From contig DXDO01000042.1 of assembly GCA_019115425.1 (NCBI GenBank), positions 1 to 19,728 on the forward strand: a stretch of 19,728 nucleotides of DNA, written 5' to 3'. Made by a program: the position numbers and the translations under genes. Positions 1 through 7,079 of the stretch are shown piece after piece. The notes beneath the pieces are model-generated. The model searched no databases, was not told the DNA's origin, and worked only from the letters and a program-made list of their open reading frames with translations. Every line of letters begins with the position of its first letter. Position 1 is the stretch's first letter. The DNA comes from Candidatus Agathobaculum merdigallinarum. Lineage in GTDB: Bacteria; Bacillota; Clostridia; Oscillospirales; Butyricicoccaceae.

Positions 1-383
1 CCCGGCAGGGAAAGGAAAAACACATAAAATGGAAGTGCTATTGCTGTGCGCCCTGAAAACGCAGCGTGCAGTGAAAAATACAGCACAAGCCCCGCGATGA
101 CAAATAAATAAGGATATATGCCGTTTTTCACACAAAAGACGGTTTTCAGCCATTCCCGCAGGCCGGCGACTTGATGGCTTCGCTTTAGAACGATATACGA
201 AGCAATTGCCGGTGACAGGATATAAACTGCAAAAGGGATATTTGCGCAGAACTGCGGAAATGTATTCACCCAGATGTAAACCTGATATCCAAATTGTCCG
301 AGAACAATCAGAACGCCGGATACCAGATAGGCGATGCAAAATGTCAGGGCTGTAAAATTCACGATCACTTTTTTGTCAGTCAC
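1..383 (-). CDS. CPBP-type membrane protein, N-terminal part (cut by window edge)
   Basis: Reading the minus strand from a GTG at 383 gives an open frame of about 127 codons that runs off the window. The start follows an AGAGGG ribosome binding site about 7 bases upstream. The protein is strongly hydrophobic, with membrane segments near residues 8-28, 45-65 and 90-110 and a charged loop (REWLKTVF) between the last two. The order of segments, the SPAIASYIVLK stretch and the charged loop resemble the N-terminal half of CPBP (Abi/CAAX-protease-like) intramembrane metalloproteases. The catalytic EE..R and H motifs would lie beyond the edge, so the family call is recognition only. It starts 33 bases after the birA stop on the same strand, so the two are probably co-transcribed; a functional link with biotin is not evident. 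Confidence 0.7.
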   Translation of the reverse strand, partial: MTDKKVIVNFTALTFCIAYLVSGVLIVLGQFGYQVYIWVNTFPQFCANIPFAVYILSPAIASYIVLKRSHQVAGLREWLKTVFCVKNGIYPYLFVIAGLVLYFSLHAAFSGRTAIALPFYVFFLSLP

Positions 384-416
384 GATTTTTCCCTCTGCGG
401 ACGGGTGGATAGCCGA

Positions 417-1400
417 TCAAAACCGGATGCTGATCTCGCCGGAGGACAGCGTGTGTTCCTGCCCGCTCTCATCGCGGACAAGCAGATGCCCGTTTTCGTC
501 CAGACCGGTGCACAGCGCCTCGTATGTTGCGGCTGGGCTGATGACCGTGATCTCCTTGCCGAGGCAGCACAGGCGGCTGCGGTAACTCTCGAGCAGACTG
601 TCCCGTTCGCCCTGCTCGAGCATGGTATAGGCGCGTTCAAAGCGCGACAGGATGGCGGCTGCCAGCTCCGCGCGGCGCGGCACGCTGCCGAATTCGCTGA
701 GTGCGCCCGCAACAGCGCGCACCTCGTCCGGCCATGCGGGATTGGGACGCAGGTTGACGCCGATGCCCGCGATGAGCGAGCTGACCATGCCGGTCTCACC
801 TTCGATGACCGCCTCAGTCAGGATGCCGCACAGCTTGCATCCCTCCATGAGCACGTCGTTGACCCACTTGATCTGCGGATCAAAGCCCGCGGTCTGGCCG
901 ATGGCCTCCGCTACCGCGACTGCTGCCGCGATCGTGATAAACTGGATGTGCTGAATGGGCAGGGTGGGGTGCAGCAGGATGGTCAGGTAGATGCCCGTCC
1001 CCGCGGGGGAGGCAAACGAGCGCCCCAGACGGCCGCGTCCTCCGGTCTGTTCCTCTGCGAGCAGCACAAAACCGTGCGGGCGGCCCAGATACTGCTCCTT
1101 GAGCACGGAGTTGGTCGAGGTGAGCGAGGGGATAACCAGCATGTCTTTTCCGATAAAATCCGTGTCCAGCAGCGCCGCGACGCCCGCTGCGGTCAGACTG
1201 TCGTCCTCGGGAGCCAGGCGGTAGCCCTCGCCGGGCACACCGTCGATCACAAGCCCGTCGCTGCGCAGCGCGCCGATGGCTTTGTGCACCGCTGCACGCG
1301 ATACGCCGAGCTGTTCCGCGAGCCTGCCGCCGGACAGTCGTTCGCCGCGCGCCTGCTCGAGTGCCTGCAATACCGCATCCTTTACCGCCAAACCGATCAT
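417..1400 (-). CDS. birA: Bifunctional biotin-[acetyl-CoA-carboxylase] ligase / biotin operon repressor BirA
   Basis: BirA makes biotinoyl-AMP and transfers biotin to a lysine of carboxylase carrier domains; forms with an N-terminal helix-turn-helix also repress biotin genes. The 327-residue protein has the full layout: winged HTH (about residues 7-60, with LGVSRAAVHKAI as recognition helix region), the biotin-binding loop GRGRLGR (121-127), the ligase motif KWVNDVL (178-184), and a C-terminal SH3-like domain (about 280-327). The start is uncertain. At ATG 1400 the GGGAG ribosome binding site touches the start codon, while an in-frame TTG at 1391 would have a 9-base spacing. A much longer upstream open frame has an Arg/Pro-rich extension and is not credible. 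It is divergent from the ylmH-like gene, with a fully overlapping promoter. Confidence 0.93.
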   Translation of the reverse strand: MIGLAVKDAVLQALEQARGERLSGGRLAEQLGVSRAAVHKAIGALRSDGLVIDGVPGEGYRLAPEDDSLTAAGVAALLDTDFIGKDMLVIPSLTSTNSVLKEQYLGRPHGFVLLAEEQTGGRGRLGRSFASPAGTGIYLTILLHPTLPIQHIQFITIAAAVAVAEAIGQTAGFDPQIKWVNDVLMEGCKLCGILTEAVIEGETGMVSSLIAGIGVNLRPNPAWPDEVRAVAGALSEFGSVPRRAELAAAILSRFERAYTMLEQGERDSLLESYRSRLCCLGKEITVISPAATYEALCTGLDENGHLLVRDESGQEHTLSSGEISIRF

Positions 1401-1422
1401 CTCCCAGTCAAACAATAAACAT

Positions 1423-1451
1423 ATTGTAAACGAAATGAGGAGATAGTACAA
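1423..1451 (-). promoter_or_regulatory. Predicted sigma-A promoter of birA
   Basis: On the minus strand, TTGTAC (1451 down to 1446) and TACAAT (1428 down to 1423) are separated by 17 bases, which places transcription start near 1416. The leader to birA would be very short (about 16-25 bases). The elements occupy the same bases as the opposite promoter for the ylmH-like gene. Confidence 0.6.
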
Positions 1452-1452
1452 T
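1424..1452 (+). promoter_or_regulatory. Predicted sigma-A promoter of the ylmH-like gene
   Basis: TTGTAA (1424-1429) and TACAAT (1447-1452) are 17 bases apart, which puts transcription start near 1459. The AGAGAGGA ribosome binding site (1473-1480) and GTG start (1487) follow. The -35 and -10 here are the reverse complements of the -10 and -35 of the birA promoter. Confidence 0.65.
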
Positions 1453-1486
1453 AGATTAGTGAAAAAAGTATAAGAGAGGATACAAC

Positions 1487-2284
1487 GTGAAAAGCAGAAA
1501 TGAGATTTTGGCTGCGCTGGCGCGCTCGGACAGCGATCGGCTGCTGCTGGCAGGGCTGCTGGATAAGGAGCAGACCTGCATGTCGCGCGGCTACCTGACC
1601 CATACAAAATTCCTGGACCTGAACGAGCGCGCAAAGTGCACGGACGCGGTGCGGCTCGCGGGCGCGTCGGGGCACGCGCTGTTCTGGGGCGGCTATGAGG
1701 ACGCGGAGCGCGGCATCTACCTGTTCTATCCGGATTATCTGGACGAGCAGGGCGCGCGGGAGGCCGCGCCGCTGGCACTCCTGCGCGCACACAAGAATAA
1801 AGAGGATAAGCTGACCCACCGGGACTATCTGGGCGCGCTGATGGGCCTGCAGATCGACCGGTCGGTCGTGGGCGATATTCTGGTACATGAAGAGGGAGCG
1901 GACATCATCGTTCTGGAGGATGTGGCGGACTTCATCCTGCTGCATTTCGCCAAGGCGGGGCGTAAGCAGATCTCGCTGACGCGCGAGCCGCTTGAGGCGC
2001 TGCGCGCCGCTGCGATCGTGGAGAAAGAGGGAACCGGCTCGGTCGCCTCGCCGCGGCTGGACAGTGTCGTGGCCTTGGTATTCGGCCTGTCCCGCAAGGA
2101 AGCGCAGGAAAAGATTGAAAAAGGTCTGGTGTTCCTCAATTACACGCCGTGCCTTAAGCCGGAACGGCAGGTGGCTGAGGGGGACCGCTTGACGGTACGC
2201 GGGCTGGGCCGCGCACGGGTGGAAGAATTCGGCGGCGTTAGCCGAAAAGGGCGTTTGTTTTTGAAATTTGTAAAAAATGCTTGA
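1487..2284 (+). CDS. YlmH-like RNA-binding protein with S4 domain
   Basis: This 265-residue protein matches the YlmH family, known in Firmicutes as a ribosome-associated, S4-domain RNA-binding protein usually encoded near the division genes sepF/ylmG. The N-terminal two thirds form the YlmH-specific region, with the recognisable stretch YLGALMGLQIDRSVVGDI (about residues 117-134). An S4 domain follows at about 188-245 (ASPRLDSVVALVFGLSRKEA, then a basic VRGLGR loop). The GTG start has a good AGAGAGGA site 7 bases upstream. Here the gene is detached from a division cluster, lying between birA and an SLH protein gene. No obvious terminator follows; the next promoter begins 12 bases after the stop. 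Confidence 0.88.
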   Translation: MKSRNEILAALARSDSDRLLLAGLLDKEQTCMSRGYLTHTKFLDLNERAKCTDAVRLAGASGHALFWGGYEDAERGIYLFYPDYLDEQGAREAAPLALLRAHKNKEDKLTHRDYLGALMGLQIDRSVVGDILVHEEGADIIVLEDVADFILLHFAKAGRKQISLTREPLEALRAAAIVEKEGTGSVASPRLDSVVALVFGLSRKEAQEKIEKGLVFLNYTPCLKPERQVAEGDRLTVRGLGRARVEEFGGVSRKGRLFLKFVKNA

Positions 2285-2296
2285 AAAGAATGGTGG

Positions 2297-2325
2297 TTGC
2301 CAACTCCATTTGTGTATGCTATACT
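2297..2325 (+). promoter_or_regulatory. Predicted extended -10 promoter of the SLH protein gene
   Basis: TTGCCA (2297-2302), a 17-base spacer and TATACT (2320-2325), with TGC directly before the -10 giving an extended -10. Transcription would start near 2332, just ahead of the AAAGGG ribosome binding site at 2341-2346. An imperfect inverted repeat (ATGG...CCAT, 2290-2309) overlaps the -35. Confidence 0.7.
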
Positions 2326-2355
2326 AATAGCAGCTTGGATAAAGGGTGTGTTGGT

Positions 2356-4434
2356 ATGAGAAAACGTCTGTTATCCGTTGTGCTGAGTGTCGCCATGCTG
2401 ATAACAATGGTCCCAGCCGCTTTTGCCGCATCCGATTTGGACGGGCATTGGTCGAAAAAGTTTATTGAATATTTGGACAGGGAAGGGGTAATCAATCCCA
2501 GCGCGACAACAGGCAAATATGAGCCGAATAGGGATATGACGCGCGCGGAATTTATGCGCTATATCAACCGCGCGTTCCATTTCACGGAAAAGGCTGAAAT
2601 ATCGTATGCCGATGTGGCTTCCAATGCCTGGTATTATGAAACCGTGCAGATTGCCGCAAAATACGGTTACATAAACGGAACTGGTAATAACCGTATGGAT
2701 CCGCAGGGCAAGGTGACGCGGGAGCAGGCTGCGGTTGTGATCGGCCGCCTGTTTAAGGCCGATCCGGGCGATATTTCGGCTTCCGAGCTGCCGTTTGCGG
2801 ATAAGGACCAGATATCCAAGTGGGCCGCAGGCTATATTAAGGCAGCGGCGGATAAGGGTTTCCTTGCGGGCTACAGCGATGGGACGTTCCGGCCAAAGCA
2901 GGTTGTAACGCGCGGCGAGGTTGCTAAAATCCTGTATTACTATATGGGGACCTCGTTGTCCTCGGCCGGCAGGGCGTATACCGGCGCGGATCTCAAGACG
3001 GATACCACGAATGTAACGATATCGGAAAACTGTACATTATCGGATGCGATCATCGAAGGCGATTTATATATCACAGAGGGCGTGGGGGCCGATGTGGTCA
3101 CCCTGAATAATGTTACGGTAAATGGTTCGATTATCATATCCGGCGGTACGGTGACGATGATGAATACGACATGCGACCATATGATCGTATCATCGCCGAT
3201 GGGCCGCCTGTTGCAGGTAACCGCAACAGGCGATACCCGCATCGGACAGACCGATGTGCAGACTGCGGCGGCTCTTTACGAAAGCGGGCAGACGGAGGGG
3301 TTTGCCGATGTTGCTGTGGCGGGTGACGGCCGCGTATCCTTAACGCTGGATGCCGAGATTACCAATCTGGAGATCGAAAACGAGGCCACGGTCAGCACCA
3401 CCGCATCGACTTCGGTTTATCATATGCAGGTGCGGCAGCCGGCCTCGGTCACGGGCTATGGCGTGGTGTATCAGGCGGATATCCACACGGACGGGGTGAG
3501 TTTCGCCAGCAGCCTCACGGTTTCCGGCTATACGCTGCCTGACGGCGTGACCGCGACGATCGGCGGGCAGACGGTCAACACATCCAATGAGGCGGATGTA
3601 GCGCCGGACAGCATCGCTGTGGATCTGAATGATCTGGACGCGCTCGGCACAGGGGTGAATATTTCGGTTCCGGCGGATGTTTCGGTTTCTTCCGTGACCT
3701 GCGGCAGCAAGACGCTTTCCGCGGAGTCGGACTATACGGCAACCGACGCGGGTATCCGCGTGCAGGCATCTTATCTCGGCTCACTGCCGCGCGGCAGCCA
3801 TACCCTGATTCTTGCCCTGTCGGACGGCAGCCGTGCCAATGTGGTGGTTGAAGTGGAGGATTCCTCCTGGTCGTCGGATGCACAGACGGTCTCCTTTGAC
3901 CGGTACTACAAATCCGTTGGATTTCGGGATTTGAGCATTCAGCTGGACGGCGTCAACGCGGAAAGCGATATAGAGGACGTTGTGCTCGGTCTGTCCCGCA
4001 TGGACTATGATTTCAACGATGCTGCGCGCACGCTGGAGCTGCGGCGCGGCCTGCTTGCGCAGCTGCGCGCGGGTACCCATACCATAACGGTTGATCTGGC
4101 GGATGGAGATTCCCGAACCATTGTGCTGACGGTGGAGGATTCCACGCCGGATCATGTAAGCACCTATGTAGCGGAATATGATACCTATGCGCCGGCTGAA
4201 CTTCGTTTTTCGCTGCCGCTGGACAGCCTGACGGTGCGAGAGGTGACTGCTGTGAAAAATGGGACCGTTCAGGCGCTGACGTTTGGCACGGATTATATGG
4301 TTTCGGCCGATGAATTGACGCTTACCCAGGCCGGCCTCGAGAGATTCCGGAAGTCAAACGGGTATGTGGAGTTTTCTGTAACTTTGTCGAACGACTCGGT
4401 ATACACACTGGTAGTTGACTATATTTCCGGATAA
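2356..4434 (+). CDS. Exported S-layer homology (SLH) domain protein with C-terminal X2/Ig-like repeats
   Basis: This is a 692-residue surface protein. A signal peptide (MRKRLLSVV...VPAAFA, cleavage near residue 24) is followed by three SLH modules at about 27-72, 84-135 and 148-198, which in known families bind pyruvylated secondary cell wall polymer. Residues about 205-375 are rich in Thr, Val and Ile with short repeated strands and look like a beta-helix or beta-sandwich stalk. Three related modules then follow (about 400-500, 505-595, 600-690). They share a GxDYxxxxxxLxLxxxxLxxLxxGxHTxxxxLxDG pattern, as in X2-like Ig-fold domains. No catalytic motif is visible, so a structural or ligand-binding wall role is inferred. 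I chose ATG 2356 because it has the AAAGGG site and begins the signal peptide; the frame continues upstream without coding sense. Confidence 0.85.
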   Translation: MRKRLLSVVLSVAMLITMVPAAFAASDLDGHWSKKFIEYLDREGVINPSATTGKYEPNRDMTRAEFMRYINRAFHFTEKAEISYADVASNAWYYETVQIAAKYGYINGTGNNRMDPQGKVTREQAAVVIGRLFKADPGDISASELPFADKDQISKWAAGYIKAAADKGFLAGYSDGTFRPKQVVTRGEVAKILYYYMGTSLSSAGRAYTGADLKTDTTNVTISENCTLSDAIIEGDLYITEGVGADVVTLNNVTVNGSIIISGGTVTMMNTTCDHMIVSSPMGRLLQVTATGDTRIGQTDVQTAAALYESGQTEGFADVAVAGDGRVSLTLDAEITNLEIENEATVSTTASTSVYHMQVRQPASVTGYGVVYQADIHTDGVSFASSLTVSGYTLPDGVTATIGGQTVNTSNEADVAPDSIAVDLNDLDALGTGVNISVPADVSVSSVTCGSKTLSAESDYTATDAGIRVQASYLGSLPRGSHTLILALSDGSRANVVVEVEDSSWSSDAQTVSFDRYYKSVGFRDLSIQLDGVNAESDIEDVVLGLSRMDYDFNDAARTLELRRGLLAQLRAGTHTITVDLADGDSRTIVLTVEDSTPDHVSTYVAEYDTYAPAELRFSLPLDSLTVREVTAVKNGTVQALTFGTDYMVSADELTLTQAGLERFRKSNGYVEFSVTLSNDSVYTLVVDYISG

Positions 4435-4441
4435 AGATAAT

Positions 4442-4478
4442 AAAAATCCAGCCGCCAGATTGCGCGGCTGGATTTTTT
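4442..4478. terminator. Bidirectional rho-independent terminator
   Basis: A perfect 14-bp stem (AAAAATCCAGCCGC at 4442-4455 with its complement at 4464-4477) has an 8-base loop and a T run at 4473-4478. In the other direction the A run at 4442-4446 supplies the U tract. It lies 7 bases after the SLH gene stop and 28 bases past the end of the convergent GH13 gene, so it can end both transcripts. Confidence 0.93.
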
Positions 4479-4506
4479 CTGTTATATGGCTATGTGGCGC
4501 GCGAAA

Positions 4507-5817
4507 TCAACGCTCGCATTTCCAGAAGAACGCGGAATAAGGGAGAAGTTCGCTGCCGCCGCCGAAATCATGCGGTTTACCGGTGATCAGATCGACCGCC
4601 TGCCCGCACTTTGCATCAAAGTGTGCGGTGTAGGACTCGCTGTCAATATTGACCGCGACCAGCACGCGCTCATCCTCGAAGATGCGCTCCCAGATGCACT
4701 GTTTGTTGGTCAGCACGAGCTGCTTGAAGTCGCCGTAGCAGAGCGCCTTGCTCTCTTTATGCGCCTTGGCAAGCGCGGCGATCCAGTCGGTCAGCTCGTT
4801 CCACTCAGGCGCCTCGAACGAGGGGCGCAGCGCGTCGTCGCCTTGATGCTTTTCGCCCGCGGCGCCCCACTCGCTGCCGTAATACACGCACGGGATGCCC
4901 GGCATACCGAACAGCAGCGCGTAGACCAGCGGCAGGTGCTTCGGGTTTTGCAGGATGGACGCGATGCGTGTCACGTCGTGGTTATCCACAAAGCCCAGAA
5001 GGTGCTTGCCGCGGTACAGCGTCCAGTTTTCCGGACCGAACTGGCGCAGCAGGGAATGGGTGATCTCGAACAGGTTCAGACTGTTCATGGAGGAGTACAG
5101 ACCCTTGTAGCACTCGTAGTTGGTGCAGGAATGCAGCATGCCGTCGCCGACGAACTGATTATAGTCGCCGTGCAGCAGCTCGCCGACGAGGAAGAAATCC
5201 GGTTTGACCGTGTCACAGAACGCGCGCAGCTGGCGGATAAAGTCCTTGTCCAGACAGTAGGCCACATCCAGACGCAGACCGTCAATGCCAAATTCCTCTA
5301 CCCACTGGCGGATACACTCGAAAATATGCTGCACGACCGCAGGGTTTTTCAGGTTGAGTTTGACGAGCTCGTAATGGCCTTCCCAGCCCTCGTACCAGAA
5401 ACCGTCGTTATAATTTGAGTTGCCGTCAAAGGCGATATGGAACCAGTCCTTGTATGGGGAGTCCCACTTTTTCTCCTGTACATCGCGGAACGCCCAGAAG
5501 CCGCGACCGACGTGGTTGAAAACGCCGTCCAGCACGACCTTGATGCCGTTTTCATGCAGAGAATCGCATACCGCGGCAAAATCCTTGTTTGTGCCGAGCC
5601 GGCAGTCGATTTTGCGGAAGTCACGGGTATCGTAGCCGTGGCTGTCGGATTCGAAGATCGGGGAAAAGTAGACCGCGTTGCAGCCGAGCTTTGCGATGTG
5701 CGCGGCCCAATCCGCTACCTTGCGGATGCGCGGCACAGTCTGCCCATCGTTGACGCGCGGTGCGCCGCAGAAACCAATCGGATAGATCTGATAGAATACA
5801 CTTTCATAAGCCCACAT
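4507..5817 (-). CDS. Alpha-amylase family (GH13) glycoside hydrolase, cytoplasmic
   Basis: The 436-residue protein has a GH13 catalytic barrel with all signature regions: region I DGVFNH (97-102), region II GLRLDVA with nucleophile Asp184, region III VGELLHG with acid/base Glu213, and region IV FVDNHD ending in Asp281. A short C-terminal beta domain follows from about residue 370. There is no signal peptide, so it probably acts on imported maltodextrins or on internal glycogen-type glucans. The exact specificity (alpha-amylase, maltodextrin glucosidase, neopullulanase type) cannot be fixed from sequence alone. It is a single-gene minus-strand unit between plus-strand neighbours, with an AAGGAG site 7 bases ahead of the ATG and its own promoter, divergent from rplS. 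Confidence 0.92.
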   Translation of the reverse strand: MWAYESVFYQIYPIGFCGAPRVNDGQTVPRIRKVADWAAHIAKLGCNAVYFSPIFESDSHGYDTRDFRKIDCRLGTNKDFAAVCDSLHENGIKVVLDGVFNHVGRGFWAFRDVQEKKWDSPYKDWFHIAFDGNSNYNDGFWYEGWEGHYELVKLNLKNPAVVQHIFECIRQWVEEFGIDGLRLDVAYCLDKDFIRQLRAFCDTVKPDFFLVGELLHGDYNQFVGDGMLHSCTNYECYKGLYSSMNSLNLFEITHSLLRQFGPENWTLYRGKHLLGFVDNHDVTRIASILQNPKHLPLVYALLFGMPGIPCVYYGSEWGAAGEKHQGDDALRPSFEAPEWNELTDWIAALAKAHKESKALCYGDFKQLVLTNKQCIWERIFEDERVLVAVNIDSESYTAHFDAKCGQAVDLITGKPHDFGGGSELLPYSAFFWKCER

Positions 5818-5849
5818 AATAAAACTCCTTTACAAACGGGGTTACTACC

Positions 5850-5877
5850 AGTATACTATGATTTAGCAGAAAAACAA
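5850..5877 (-). promoter_or_regulatory. Predicted promoter of the GH13 gene
   Basis: On the minus strand, TTGTTT (5877 down to 5872), a 16-base spacer and TATACT (5855 down to 5850) fit a sigma-A promoter. The start would be near 5843, about 26 bases ahead of the ATG. An inverted repeat TGCAA-N7-TTGCA (5904-5920) lies just upstream and could be an operator (inference). Confidence 0.6.
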
Positions 5878-5915
5878 GCGCAACTGAAAAGATTGCGGTT
5901 TTGTGCAAAAAATAC

Positions 5916-5944
5916 TTGCAAAAATGCATGCAGTGTGATATCAT
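5916..5944 (+). promoter_or_regulatory. Predicted extended -10 promoter of rplS
   Basis: TTGCAA (5916-5921), a 17-base spacer and TATCAT (5939-5944), preceded by TGA (extended -10). Predicted start is near 5951, giving a leader of about 70 bases that is almost filled by one hairpin. Confidence 0.75.
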
Positions 5945-5957
5945 ATTTCGGTAACAC

Positions 5958-6002
5958 GGGCATTCCTCTGCTTATTTGTAGGGAAATAGGGCAAGAATGT
6001 CT
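5958..6002 (+). promoter_or_regulatory. Structured leader hairpin of rplS (candidate L19 leader)
   Basis: GGGCATTC (5958-5965) can pair with GAATGTCT (5995-6002), eight pairs including two G-U. An inner stem TATTT (5973-5977) with AAATA (5984-5988) closes a six-base GTAGGG loop. It sits directly before the AAAGG ribosome binding site (6009-6013) and fills most of the predicted leader. Autoregulatory leaders upstream of rplS are known in Firmicutes; whether this matches the described L19 leader family needs a covariance-model search. Confidence 0.5.
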
Positions 6003-6022
6003 AAGACGAAAGGATGACAAAA

Positions 6023-6364
6023 ATGGATCTGGTCAAAGTACTGTCCGAGCAGCAGCTCAAGAGCGACCTGCCGGAGCTCAAGATCGGCGATACCGTTAAG
6101 GTACACGCGAAAATTAAGGAAGGCAACCGCGAGCGTATTCAGATTTTCGAGGGCATCATCATTGCCAAGAAGCATGCCGGCGTTAACCAGACGGTTACCG
6201 TCCGCCGCATCTCTTACGGCGTAGGCGTTGAGAAAACGTTTCCGGTACACTCCCCGAACGTTGCGAAGTTCGAGGTTGTACGCAGCGGTAAAGTCCGCCG
6301 CGCCAAGCTGTACTACCTGCGCGGTCGCGTAGGCAAGGCTGCCAAGGTTGCAGAAAAGGTTTAA
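6023..6364 (+). CDS. rplS: 50S ribosomal protein L19
   Basis: L19 (bL19) lies at the 30S-50S interface of the ribosome. The 113-residue protein has the family hallmarks: LKIGDTVKVHAKIKEGNRERIQ, then FEGIIIA, the TVRRISYGVGVEKTFPVHSP core (about 61-80) and the basic tail RRAKLYYLRGR. I prefer the ATG at 6023 (MDLVKVLSEQ), because the AAAGG site at 6009-6013 is 9 bases before it. The in-frame ATG at 6014 touches that site. It is a one-gene transcription unit with its own promoter, leader and terminator; in many Firmicutes it follows trmD, which is absent here. Confidence 0.97.
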   Translation: MDLVKVLSEQQLKSDLPELKIGDTVKVHAKIKEGNRERIQIFEGIIIAKKHAGVNQTVTVRRISYGVGVEKTFPVHSPNVAKFEVVRSGKVRRAKLYYLRGRVGKAAKVAEKV

Positions 6365-6381
6365 TTGCAGGCTGAATAAGC

Positions 6382-6411
6382 AAAAACGGGGAGCGTTGGC
6401 TCCCCGTTTTT
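6382..6411 (+). terminator. Rho-independent terminator after rplS
   Basis: The stem AAAAACGGGGAGC (6382-6394) pairs with GCTCCCCGTTTTT (6399-6411) around a GTTG loop, and the stem ends in a T run. It separates rplS from the lepB promoter. Confidence 0.93.
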
Positions 6412-6433
6412 GTATCGTAATACGTTTTTGGAC

Positions 6434-6462
6434 TTGCGCGCAGAAGAATATGCGGCTATAAT
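6434..6462 (+). promoter_or_regulatory. Predicted sigma-A promoter of the lepB operon
   Basis: TTGCGC (6434-6439), a 17-base spacer and a consensus TATAAT (6457-6462). The start would be near 6469. It is the only clear promoter found for the genes from lepB up to the one before tig. Confidence 0.75.
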
Positions 6463-6495
6463 AAAAACGTATGTTTATCTTTTGGAGGAATCGCG

Positions 6496-7077
6496 ATGCA
6501 GGAGACCCATGTAGCGGAAAAGGAGAAAAAGAAGGCGGAAGGGCGTTTTTCCAGCGAGTTGTTCAGCTGGGGCGAGTCCCTGATGACCGTGCTGATATTT
6601 TTTGTTGTCGTATTCACTTTTTTCGTGCGGCTGATCGGCGTGGACGGCACATCCATGTACCCGACCTTGCAGGATCACAGCATCATGCTGGTGAGCAACC
6701 TGAACTATCATCCGGAAAAAGGGGATATCGTTGTGCTGCGCAAGGAAGGGTTTTATGGAAACCAGCCGATTGTGAAGCGCATCATCGCGACCGGCGGCGA
6801 CACGATCGATATTGACCCGATCACGGGCGATGTGATTGTCAACGGCGAGGTGCTCGACGAGCCGTATATTGCGGAGAAGATCAACACGCTGGAAAAAATG
6901 GGCGATATGACCTATCCGCAGACCGTGCCGGAGGGCTGCGTGTTTGTTATGGGCGATAACCGCAATTATTCGACCGACAGCCGCTGGTCCCAGCTGGGCA
7001 TGGTGGATGAGCGGTATATTCTGGGCCATGTGCTCAGCGTGGTCTATCCGTTCAGCGAATTCGGATCGGTGGCTTAA
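6496..7077 (+). CDS. lepB: Signal peptidase I (S26A)
   Basis: This membrane enzyme removes signal peptides from exported proteins such as the SLH protein in this window. The 193-residue protein has a charged N-terminus, one membrane segment (about 29-46) and the external catalytic domain. The nucleophile Ser53 is in GTSMYPTL and the general base Lys94 in PIVKRIIA. The conserved MGDNRNYSTDSR box is near residues 152-163. Single-span architecture and length fit Firmicutes SipS-type enzymes. A GGAGG site precedes the ATG. The next gene, rbgA, starts 2 bases after the stop. Confidence 0.96.
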   Translation: MQETHVAEKEKKKAEGRFSSELFSWGESLMTVLIFFVVVFTFFVRLIGVDGTSMYPTLQDHSIMLVSNLNYHPEKGDIVVLRKEGFYGNQPIVKRIIATGGDTIDIDPITGDVIVNGEVLDEPYIAEKINTLEKMGDMTYPQTVPEGCVFVMGDNRNYSTDSRWSQLGMVDERYILGHVLSVVYPFSEFGSVA

Positions 7078-7079
7078 GT

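Noticed and set aside
294..1418. A 374-codon plus-strand open frame opposite birA
   Set aside because: birA on the minus strand has all family motifs. The opposite frame has no recognisable domain and also crosses the start of the CPBP gene.
1424..1451. A canonical BirA operator
   Set aside because: Only one arm matches well and the spacing between arms is several bases shorter than in the E. coli operator. It is kept as a possibility within a finding, not annotated as an operator.
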